Source of the DNA: Branchiostoma floridae
Taxonomy: Eukaryota; Chordata; Leptocardii; Amphioxiformes; Branchiostomatidae
Assembly: GCF_000003815.2 (NCBI RefSeq)
Contig: NC_049983.1
Coordinates: 13,832,240-13,896,239 of the forward strand
Direction: 5' to 3'
Length of the DNA: 64,000 bases
Within the stretch, counting starts at the first letter, position 1. Each line of letters begins with the position of its first letter. Made by a program: the position numbers and the translations under genes. Of the stretch, positions 45,901 through 55,658 are shown one piece after another. A model generated the notes under the pieces. The model made no database searches, was not told the origin of the DNA, and saw nothing but the letters and a program-made list of their open reading frames with translations.

Positions 45901-47827
45901 AGTCGGATGACATTGTGAACACGTTATTACTTTCTTAAGCTGCTATATACATACAAGTCTTGTTGTTTGTTTGTACATTATTCTGGGGTAAGGAACAGCT
46001 GTGAGGAAGGGACAGCAGTTACATGTAGGCAGGCAGGAACATGCATAAACAAAGAACATATTACGTGTTGTACACCCAGGTAACATTATCACATGTATTT
46101 GTCTAGAATAAGTCTCTATAGTCTATCAGAAAATTTAGTAAAGATATCAACTTCTGACTTTTACTTCATCTGTAACATAATATGTAACAATGTAGTCCAC
46201 ACTCTGCAATGATTATTTTGATGAGTAGTAACATGGGTTACATCCAAGGTAATACTGTGTATAGATAAAATACATGTAGTAGAAGAAAACAGAATCAGAG
46301 TTCTTACCCCAATGAAAAAGAAGTTACTAACAGTCATAATGGTAAACTTATGCTCCTACTTTTAACTTGACTCTTTACAGGTAGATAATCATGCTTGGGG
46401 TATAATTAGTCTGAATTTGATCTTCTAAACATACATGACATACATGCAGCACCATGCCAAAGCTTTACAGCCTATCACAAGCTTTTACAACTGGTCTATC
46501 AGTGAGATGATAGTAAGTTTGGGAACAATGAGACCAGGTTTGTCCAGACAGGGGCAGCCATCAGGTCTCTACAACTGCAAGTTTGGGTTTACAGCAACTG
46601 AGTTCAACCCTGTACATCCACTCATTGTCCGTGTACAGGCAAGGATACTAGAAAAAAACTCTGTATGTGTAGATGGTCTGCTGTAGCTGTTATATACTAG
46701 GCACAAGTGAATAGTGGTGTATAGTTCAGTCATCATAAGTCTGCATGCTCACAGAGACCACAGCTAGTAGATCACTGCAGGTATTTGTAGAACAATCATA
46801 CATGTACATGTACATGCCATAGGACATCTGTCAATACCAAGGAATCCTTGCACAATACATTTTTGTACATGCAAACATCTTTTAAACCTCCTTGATTTAA
46901 CTTGTTTATGGCAACAGAAATTTATTGTACATTTTTCACTGCAACATTCTACCTGGTGAGCAAACACTAGCTGTTGTTGTATATCAATCAAGATGACAGA
47001 CCAAAAAAAACTTTTTTGCAACCCAAACTTGATAACCTCATTGATTGTTTTGAATGGGTTTGCTTGTTGGTTTTAGCCAAACCTGTCTTTCAAAGCTGAT
47101 CTCAAATGAACATCTACTGTGCAAAATTATACCAAAATTTAAACTTCAAATAATTAGAATATGATAACGTAAAAATTATAGTTTTACCATAAGACTCTGT
47201 TACATTTTGTTTTTCGTTAGGCTCTATCACTGAATTAAACAGTGTAGAGTTGCCGAGTTACACATTTAGTATCATCACAGTTATTGTATCTGGCAGCCAT
47301 CTTGGTCACAGAGTTGCATATTAGCTTGAGATAGACAAAACCACCTTGTCCATAGCTTTTTTTGCACGTTTCATTGGACATGTGTATATTTTACATTTGT
47401 AGGTTGGCACGTCACCTGCATGTTTCATGCACTCACGTAGATTTCCTTGTCTGCTCCCCCACGTAGCCGATGTGAGCATAACCCATGTCCGTATGACGAT
47501 GAGGTGTGCAAAGCCGAGCCAACGTCCATCAGTTTCAACTACCTAACCTTCCCCAGCGGCATTCGCACGCCCGCAAACCTCTTCAAAATGAGCGCCGCTC
47601 TCCGCTACCCCCAGGACAGATTTGAGTTTACCCTGGCCGGGAACGAGCGGGATTATTTCATGCTGGTGCAGGAGGACAGATACAGCGCCATCGTCAAGAT
47701 GGAGACACCAATACCCGGCCCTGCGGAACACCAGCTGGAGCTGGAGATGAAGATGTTCCGGGAGTCGGAAGTCCGCAGTCGGAACGTTGCACGGATCTTC
47801 ATCTATGTCACCAAATACACCTTCTAG
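30914..47827 (+). CDS. FBLN1: Fibulin-1, isoform C-like (complete)
   Basis: Sixteen exons join in phase to 784 codons: 30914-30995, 37303-37471, 37839-37935, 38205-38394, 38871-38993, 39419-39583, 40175-40312, 40895-41032, 41560-41629, 42126-42190, 42313-42441, 43223-43345, 44640-44765, 44936-45190, 45711-45834, 47467-47827. Fibulin-1 is a secreted calcium-binding matrix and basement-membrane glycoprotein. Exon 1 encodes a signal peptide (hydrophobic [11 protein letters not shown]). Exons 2-4 give three anaphylatoxin-like modules rich in CC pairs. Exons 5-15 give eleven EGF-like modules, most with the calcium-binding D-[IV]-[ND]-E-C start; one is split over 41560/42126 and two share exon 44936-45190. 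The last exon (starting [15 protein letters not shown], ending [10 protein letters not shown]) is the fibulin-type C-terminal module of the C kind. Human fibulin-1 has nine EGF modules, so this protein is about 100 residues longer. Two assembly gaps fall in introns. Confidence 0.93.
35487..35721. other. Assembly gap (235 N) in FBLN1 intron 1
   Basis: A run of 235 N. ORFs reported across it are artefacts of the unknown bases. Confidence 0.95.
36349..36368. repeat. Isolated end of MITE family seen at 12239
   Basis: AAATTAAATTGGTGTGGCCT is identical to 12239-12258 in SMC1 intron 5. No partner arm was found nearby, so it appears to be a truncated copy. Confidence 0.45.
39709..39780. repeat. Long near-perfect hairpin in FBLN1 intron 6
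   Basis: Arms 39709-39740 and 39749-39780 are inverse complements over 32 bases with about three differences, separated by an 8-nt loop. The arm begins TGCTAACCTTTCTTCCAATA. Either a palindromic MITE or a precursor-microRNA-sized hairpin; I recognise no known miRNA in it. Confidence 0.6.
41291..41383 (-). repeat. tRNA-derived SINE head or tRNA pseudogene
   Basis: On the minus strand the sequence starts near 41382 with GGGACCGCGTAGCGCAGCGC (A-box like) and has a good B box GGTTCGAATCC about 45 nt later. The 5' acceptor strand does not pair with anything after the T arm, so it is not a functional tRNA. The RNA polymerase III A/B boxes and downstream non-tRNA sequence fit a tRNA-derived SINE. 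Confidence 0.6.
42893..42992. other. Assembly gap (100 N) in FBLN1 intron
   Basis: Exactly 100 N between the exons at 42313-42441 and 43223-43345, probably a default-size gap. An additional in-phase EGF exon could be hidden here; flanking phases (both phase 1) do not require one. Confidence 0.95.
45510..45675 (+). pseudogene. Remnant of a non-LTR retrotransposon ORF C-terminus
   Basis: In the frame starting at 45524 the sequence reads [19 protein letters not shown], then MALRKTEN, a stop, and a run resembling the usual WxxxVAxS tail. The RRRRGRxxKRWEDDIxEWTGL block is common at the C-terminus of CR1/RTE-like retrotransposon ORFs. It is 5'-truncated and carries stops, and lies between the fibulin exons at 44936 and 45711. 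Confidence 0.5.
47467..47827 (+). CDS. FBLN1: Fibulin-1 C-specific terminal exon
   Basis: A single 361-nt exon with acceptor CACGTAG and stop TAG at 47825-47827. It completes a Thr codon begun by AC of 45711-45834 and reads [41 protein letters not shown] and [10 protein letters not shown]. This aligns throughout with the human fibulin-1C tail (RCERLPC, YYHLSFPTNI, ALTKPVPEP, LFIFVSAEL), quoted from memory. The exon is mutually exclusive with the D exons from 50953 because both use the same donor at 45834. Confidence 0.9.
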
Positions 47828-49174
47828 TGACATGGTGTAGGCTGTAGGAGATTAGGTCCATCAAATATGTGCCAGCACAAAACATGTCATGCTTTGACTA
47901 AGGTTTCAGATGGGTAGTGATCACTGGCTAGCAAAGTAATTAAACAGAGGTGACTAAACTCTGTAGTAAGTCAGTAAGTTTCTAAATCATGGTTTGATTG
48001 CTCTAAGTGCGCATGACCCTTGCATCACATAAACCAATTATTTTTTTAGCTTAGATAGAAATATGCTACATGTAATGATATATGATTGCTTTATAATTGT
48101 AAAGTTCATACTACCTGTACAACACAGTATTCAAAGCTTATAATTCTATTTCTGCCATGCACTTCATGAAGAAATTTGCAAAATTGATATGGGTTATGTG
48201 TCTTCTTACATGTAGTGTTATGTCAGAGCTTTTAAAATGAGTGCTGGAAGATGAAATTTGCAGTAAAATTAAAATTGTGGTATCCCTGAATTTTAGGTAT
48301 GTGAACTCTAAGCAAAGGGACAGTCTTTAGCCAAAAAGTGTGACAAGGATGATGAATATAAAAATATGATTTTGTAAGGGATCCCCTATGAAATATTGGT
48401 ACTCAATGAGATTGTTAGAGAGGAGACATAAGCATACAATTGCTTACTTTCTAGGCACATAAGCATGTACAGGCTTTAAGCAGGTATAACAAGTAATTCA
48501 AACCTTGAAAGGATGCTAAAAAAAGATCTCCCTATCGTCTATGTTGAAATATTACTGTAACAGCTTATCTGAATTGTGTTTTTTTTACTGTGCTAAACAA
48601 ATTGGAACTGTTACTCCTGCCCAGTCGTATCATTCCATCTCCACAAAAGCTACCTAACATGTTCAGTCAACATCATGTCAACCTCCGCATTTATGTGCTT
48701 GTCTAATATATGATTTCGTATTCTAGCAGTTCCAAAACCTTTCAGATCTCAATTTCTTCTTTATATCTGGCTGTTTTGCCATAAATGGTAACCTCAGTTC
48801 CCTACATAACATCAGTTGCTCCACATATTGAAAGATAAGGAATGGAGAATTTAAAAGTAATGTCGAACCCTTGAATAACCAAGTTAATGTCTTATTTTAA
48901 ATTGATTACACGGTAGTAGAATTTGATAAATGTGGTTTCAAGTTTGAGAAAACCACCCAGGAAAATGTGTGGGAATTTTGTCTATTGTGATCAAAATATG
49001 TCATCATCATTGTTCATTCAAATCTTAATCAGTAATTAGTCATTCCTATTAGTCATTTTATAGAAGTCCATGGTGTCTACCTAGAAAATTGGGCAGTAAT
49101 GTTGGTCTTATGTTATGTCTAGAAAAGTTTGTTTTTGATAATTGTGTCTTCCAAACAACGTAGCAATGACACAC

Positions 49175-49313
49175 GCTAGCCTCCATAGCAGGCTCTCTGG
49201 GGCCTTTTTTCTGTCTTTTTTCGGCCTATAATTGTCAAGCGACCCAGTACAAAAAGAAATAGCCAGCAAAAGTGTATTATGAGCCAAAAAAAGAGTTTGA
49301 TATGGAGGTTAGC
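49175..49313. mobile_element. Small MITE with GCTARCCTCCATA ends
   Basis: The left end, GCTAGCCTCCATAGC, and the complement of the right end, GCTAACCTCCATATC, are inverted and about 140 bp apart. There is no coding capacity. Confidence 0.45.
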
Positions 49314-50023
49314 AACATGCCAGTTTTTGAAATTGAAACATTCCTTTTTTTAAATTTTCCTGAGTAATGGGCAGCTTCTCATGAATTTAAACATGTAATT
49401 TGTAAGCATGTGTTTCTGAATAGCAACTTTTACTAAACTAAATATTATCAAGCATTTAGATGATCAAGAAGATCCAACATTGAAATTTAATTCTTGAACC
49501 TTTAAACTCCAAATCCTCTGATCTGCTACCTGGATACCAGAAATGGATTCATCTATCAAATAGAAAACAGGGTTTGGGGTTCAAAGGTCCAAAGGTTTAA
49601 TTTTGCTGCTTTCGTTACATTTAATTTGAATTGCTGTCATCGTGCTGTTATGTTAAAGATGTATTTTCCAAGCTATCTGAATATTATTGTCCCTTCGTTA
49701 TGTATTGTTTTCCCATATTATCAACTTTTATACTTAATGTTGCATATTACTCCATACATTTGATGAACATCATTATGATATAAATGGTAAGAGTCCTACC
49801 ACCAAAAGATGACTTTTTGTACTAAGGATAATGTTTAGAAATGCACCACAGCTTTCAGTATGTTCATGTAGCTTTGACCTTCATTGAAAGTTTCTGCTAT
49901 CTACATGCAACTTGCTGGCTTCAGTCATTAAAGATTACTTTCAGGAAGTCATCTTTAAAGAGTCATCATCTTCATACTGTTAGAAGAGTATATCTTAACC
50001 TAGTTTGAAACCATGAATGTTGA

Positions 50024-50453
50024 TAGCCTGGGTACCATCCTGGTAGTACATTGTAGTTTGCTCTTATGTTTGCTTCAAGGAGGTCAAAAGAACGTTGAAA
50101 GTTTGCTTCTACTACCTGTCTGAGGTGCTGTATTTTCAAATCTTTTGATGGTGACGTCAAATAATGAGCAAATTAAGGAATGTAAGCAACAGGCTCGTTC
50201 AAACAGGCATTTCAACACCTGTTCGAATATAGCAATCAGTTAAACATTTCAGGTTTCTTTTGACAGGTGAGGAGCTTGTGTTAGCGCGATTAGACAGTAG
50301 GAACCAATCAGTGCCCTCTTCCAAAATCTGGAGAAAATTCCAGGTGTTATACGCAGTAGAGATGTCAAAATTCCAGACGGAATAGAAGTGAAGCAACTTA
50401 TATAGTGTAAGATAAGCATCAGAGCAAACTACTACCGGATGGTACCCAGGCTA
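50024..50453. mobile_element. MITE with TAGCCTGGGTACCATCC terminal inverted repeats
   Basis: A 430-bp element. The left end, TAGCCTGGGTACCATCCTGG, continues to GTAGTTTGCTCT; the complement of the right end reads TAGCCTGGGTACCATCCGGT and also continues to GTAGTTTGCTCT. If the outer TA is a duplicated target, it would fit a Tc1/mariner-type MITE. Confidence 0.6.
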
Positions 50454-50952
50454 GAGTGTTGGTCCTTGAGAGTGACAATGTGTAGCACTTTTCATTATCA
50501 TTATTCTTCCTCTTCATAGACTTAGACAGTCTTCAGTTCTTCCTTCTTTATAGTGTTCTTGAAGGTCAGATATCGGGTTGACAGAAGGTTGCAAAATGGA
50601 AATGTACATGTTTACAAGCAAAATGCAATTAGGAAAATTTGTATGTTTTCATAAGGAAGAAATTAAAGCCAGCCAAGGTGAGTAACAGCTGTACATAAGT
50701 TTCTTGTACAATGATAGATCATACTAGATTAAAACATAAAACTATCAGTAGCAGGGACAAAATTTTTACATTTGACACTATTACATTAAGAAAATTAAGT
50801 TGAGATAGCTAACTGAATCTAGTTAAAACTTCGTAAAGTGTACTGTTCTCTACCCTTACATGTAGTAAATTTGTATCAGTCTGTATCAGTTGTAAGATCT
50901 GTATCCTGGCTTAGTCACTTCTTACTGATTTATGTTTGACTATATTATTCAG

Positions 50953-52690
50953 GGGCAGTTCAGCTGATGAGCAGCGTTGTGTGAAGGGGCCCTGTAAGGT
51001 GTTGGACATTGACTGTATCATGGAGAGGACAACAGCCATCTCCTTCAACTACCTGGACCTACCCTCCAACTTGGTCACACCTGTGGACCTCATCAGTATG
51101 AAGGCACAGGTATGTGGAGCGAAAAGGTCCTGCTAGTTAAAAGGACAATCTTTCGCGGTCCCACCCATTTCTGCCCCAGATCCTGTTCTACTACCCCGGG
51201 ACCAGACGATACCCAGGGGCGGCAACTGGTTTCTTTGGTATCTCAGTGCAGTCTGCCCGGCAGTAAAATTTAGCGTTCCGGAGAGATTTAGCCCAAGGAA
51301 GTTTTGTCGGCCCAGGTATGTTTGGGAAAGGGCAGCAAAAAATCCATTGGGCTTCCGGAGCACTAATTTTATGTCGGCGGGGAGACTTTCTTGGGCCGCC
51401 GAACAGACTAGCTGGCTGCCCGTCCGGTCTGGCACCCAGGATAGCCCATCTGGTCTGGCACCTAACATAGCCCTGCATCTTCTGAAAAAACATCCTTTTG
51501 TGCACTTTGGTAATAACAGTTTTATGATGACTGGGTTGGCATGCTGTTGTTTTTGGACAGATTGCACAAGAATACATGATTTGGGTATAATGTTACACAG
51601 CAGAAAAGACTTATCACTAATATCAGCAGTAGAGGAATTCTTCATTCATACCAAGGAAGATATAACTTATTCATATTCTTTTATTTCAAAACTTTAGGGA
51701 CAGCACATTCATTTGTCAAGACATGGTTTCCCTTGAAGTTGAATGTCTTTTCAATAATATGTTCTTCTCTCAGGTATATGGCTATATTCCCAAGCTGCGG
51801 TTTCGCATCACAGAGGGAAACCAGGGCGGCTGGTTCAATGTCACTAAAAGAGGGTTAGCAGGTGGGTGCTGCTCCTGGCACATACTGTAGCATGCACGAT
51901 TGATGTAAATAATTACTCATGTGCACAATTGACCATGTTGAGCATCTACAACTGTGCAAGAGTAGGGGGTTCAGACAAACCCAGAAGTACCCAAAACGAA
52001 TGAAAAGTAGTAGCTCTCATGACAGTCGTTACCAACAGTCTCCATTTTTTTACTTTGAAATCCTCTCCAAAATGCATCACACTCACTCACTATCCATGGT
52101 TAGATTATACTGCTGCTGGGTTCCCTGACGCAGGGGTAGGCAGCAGTCGGCCAGTCTTCACACTCCGCTTCCATTTGGCTCTGTCCAGTGGGTCGACGAT
52201 GCCATTTCAGAGGGTTTAAGTTTCCAGGGCTGCATGCCCTGGACTCCCCAGAGAGCTTGTGCCCACTACTCAAAATAATCTTCCTGGATACAATAGAACC
52301 CCCCTGAACAAAAAACTGACAATGGGCATGGAGATCCACATAACCGCAACTTCATTGTACTTATATCACCCACATGTATGCACATTTACTTCCTTGTATG
52401 TAAGTTTGCTATCCATCCCTTCTTCAGTTTCATATCTAACCCATTGGTAAATAGCATTTCATTGCTCTTGTACCCATTTTACACTCCATTCCATTCAAGC
52501 CCTGCAATCTTCACACTCCATTTTCTCAGATGGTGGTGCTCTTACAGGCACGGTGATGTTGGTGCGACCGTTGCAGGGACCCTTTGCCACGACGCTCCGT
52601 CTTGACATGGACAGGCTGAACAATGCAAACCTTGTGGTTGGGCGCAGCATCGCGTACATCACCGTGTACGTCTCCAAGTACAACTTCTAA
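50953..52690 (+). CDS. FBLN1: Fibulin-1 D-specific terminal exons
   Basis: Three exons, 50953-51109, 51774-51861 and 52530-52690 (TAA), splice from the 45711-45834 donor in place of the C exon and give a 799-codon isoform. They read RCVKGPCKVLDIDC, ISFNYLDLPSNLVTP, RFRITEGNQGGWF, MLVRPLQGPF and VYVSKYNF. The pattern matches human fibulin-1D (RCIKSC..DVTC, DITEGN, RPIVGPF, IFVSEYWF), including its three-exon layout downstream of the C exon as I recall it. Poly(A) signals AATAAA lie at 53363-53368 and 53457-53462. No EST evidence is available here. Confidence 0.88.
52121..52262 (-). pseudogene. Possible retrotransposon ORF fragment in FBLN1-D intron
   Basis: The minus strand reads IVDPLDRAKWKRSVKTGRLL, which resembles the short Trp-containing tail common to non-LTR retrotransposon ORFs. 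The match is short and family assignment is not possible. Confidence 0.3.
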
Positions 52691-55658
52691 ACAAACATCT
52701 GATACCTGAGGACCTTGTTTTAACAACTGTTCCAGAAATGTTAGCACAAGTAGGAAAGTGCATGAGAATCTTTCTCAGAATAGTAAGCATTTCTTAAAAT
52801 GCTCTTGGATAATCCTAAAATATTATCGTAGGATTTATAGCTGCTAACAATAACTATTGTGGTCCGTCCATTTGCCAGAGAGGTCACGTGTGATTGAATG
52901 TCAGAGTGGATTACAAACATGGATTTGAAACGTGGTTGAAGTTTAGAAGCTTATTATTTCAGCCACCTTTGTGTTACTGCAACTGTATAGCTAAAACTTT
53001 TTTTTGTGGAAACAAACACTTCTGACTTTATATAAGTTATATGATGGTTTGAATGGCAAGCTTTTGTTCCCACATACCTGTAGTCTGACTTGGAATTAGG
53101 ACTGGCATGTTTGTGCTGTACAGATTAAGATACACATGTCAACACGATAATATTACCATTGCTACGGTAACGTTAGTAATTATTATTTTTCTTGCAACTA
53201 TCTTATTTTACAGTACAGATTTAATTATTCTAGTTTGTGGGAATTTTAAGCCTAAGTGGTTGACTGTGATCCAGGTTCATTAAATGAATCAGTAACATAA
53301 TACATTTTACATGAATTAAGAATTGAGTATCTTTGGGTTGCTTGCTTACTTTTGATAAGGCCAATAAAGTAAAAAAAAGTTGTTCATGTTTCCATTTGAT
53401 AAAGTACATCTGATTACATGGGAACAAAAACTTGAAATAGTCATGATCAGCAAGCAATAAAAAGTATCTTTTGCACTGCCTTGCAGTCAACATATCTGTA
53501 GTTATACATATTACATGATCAGTGTTGTTTGAGTTGTAATTTGTTGATGGCCTTCCTGACTATCAAGTCTACATGAGCGGACCACTTGAGATCAGCTTAA
53601 AGGATCAAACCCAGAACTAAACTACTTCCAAATCTGATGGTGGGGATACTGACAACTGTGGATTTCTCATGAAACATACAGTATTACGATTACTTTGCAT
53701 TTCAATAGATCCTCTCTCTCAACATCTTGTCTAGAAACTGAAATTGTTTTGATGCACTTTCACTTTACAGATGCAGCATATGATGAACGGTTGTCAGTGC
53801 ATTGGCATCACCTGGCACCTTGTTGCGGCACTCCATATTGTTTACATAGTAAATTTACATACTAAATTTTATATTAAAATATTAAAAATAAAAAACATAT
53901 TAAAATGGTCAAAAATATAATGACAGAGTCGAAAAACAATGACAAAGTTCCCATTTAAACTCTGTATTTAATGACAGTAAAGCCTAACATCTGCACTGCA
54001 CCAAGCCACAATAGCAGAGACATGGCTGTACAAGTTAGCATGGCATGAACACTAGGACTAGTAGGAGTATACATGTGCGTAGTATCTCTCATGGTGACAA
54101 AACAGTCACATATGGACTCTACATAAAATGACAGCTTTGTTAGGAATATGAAAAGATTAACATGGCAAGGAGTTAATAAATGAAACATATTTACAGGTGA
54201 AATAAATAAAATGAACATATTTTTTACAAATGACATGCAATGGTGATCTCAATCAGACTGAATAGGACTATCAACATTTGTATGGAAAATCATGGAGTAT
54301 CCAGTATGCTAAAAATGGGGTGGAGCCAAGCAGCTATACTCCATGTTACATCCTACAATCCTTTTTGGTGACTGTTATACTGATAGACGCCTGACTACCC
54401 AATAGATACCCAATGTACAAAAACATAAAAATCAACAACAAATTACAAACTTTTCCCACCACCAGTAATGTGATTCATAATTCTTAGGGTTATAAAGTCC
54501 TATACTTCTACATTTGTGTATGTTTGCCATAACTTCTGTGATCTGATGGGAAAAGCACTGCATTTCTGTTGCCAACAAGTCTACAGTATTTGGTGGACAT
54601 GTGTAGTAGAGAGGTGGGGAAGTTCTTCAACAGTACCTGTCATGACACATGCAGTGCTTGAAGCTATTTCTCCAAAATGACTTGCATGAGCCAAGATTCA
54701 ACAGTATCATTACAGGTACATACAGATATTACAAAGTTTGTTTCTCAAATTTTCCATCTCTCTGCTATACATCCTCACAAGATATTAGTGACCCATTTTA
54801 ACATTCTGGTATGATAAGTTAAATCAGAAATGCAATCCTTTTCTGCTTACACAGTATGAAGCTTGTGACAAACTTGCTCTCTAAAACTCATTGACAGCTA
54901 CTTTGAGTTGTAGCAACTTCCTTCCAATGTTGGGAGATGTGGTTGTATCTAAGCCAACCCAACTATTCTGGATCAAGGGTAACTAAGACCTGCATATGCT
55001 GAGGATGTCTACTTTACGGTGCTAAAGGCAATTGATTTCCTTATCTTTTGATCTCTTATTTACAAGCTCTACTTGCGAGCTTCTAGCTTCATCTACAAAA
55101 GTAATCTGAATTCTAGCAATATATTCATAGCTGCACTTCTCATTCTTACAAGTAATCTACTAGTAACCTACAACACTACATTGGCACTGTGACTACTGGC
55201 TCAAAAAATCAACTTTGGCATTTGCTTGTAACATCTGATATGAAAACAATTAACTAAAAAATAATTCTCTACTTCCTTAATGCTAAAAAGTAATTAGGTA
55301 TTTATACCTTATAATTTCTCAAACTTCATGGAATACAGCAATACATAATCATGGCTGGAGTATCAGGTAATCAGTCACCTCCAATATTTAGTCACATTTC
55401 CCACAGGAGTATAAAGGGCTCAGGCCTAGCATGCCAGTCCCGACTGATTAGATAACAAACTATGTATCTCAAACAAAATACAGAATGACTATGAGCGTAA
55501 ATACAAAATAAATTGTGACTTTCAATATTGCCGACTTCACAAGGCCCACGGGGTCGGAAATGCCATTTTTCTAGTCTGTAGGAAGCATGAAGCTATGAAC
55601 AGCATGACCCATGGGAACATCTGCTTTATAGTCACTCTTCAGCAAGTCTTTCTCCCAT
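52691..55658. other. Convergent spacer: FBLN1-D 3' UTR and NET1 3' UTR
   Basis: The 3' ends of FBLN1 (+) and the RhoGEF gene (-) face each other. FBLN1 poly(A) signals lie at 53363-53368 and 53457-53462. An AT-rich tract occupies about 53850-53950. No exon or RNA gene was recognised. Confidence 0.45.

Larger units (their letters stand above)
47828..50952. other. FBLN1-C 3' UTR and D-specific intron
   Basis: This 3.1-kb stretch follows the C stop and precedes the D exons. A possible ATTAAA poly(A) signal for the C transcript is at 48268-48273; no AATAAA is nearer. Two inverted-repeat elements (49175-49313 and 50024-50453) lie within it. No exon was found. Confidence 0.45.

Noticed and set aside
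51130-51480. GC-richer repeat-like stretch with repeated GGTCTGGCACC motifs in the D intron
   Set aside because: The short repeated motif is visible, but no ends, ORF or fold could be defined, so no element is called.
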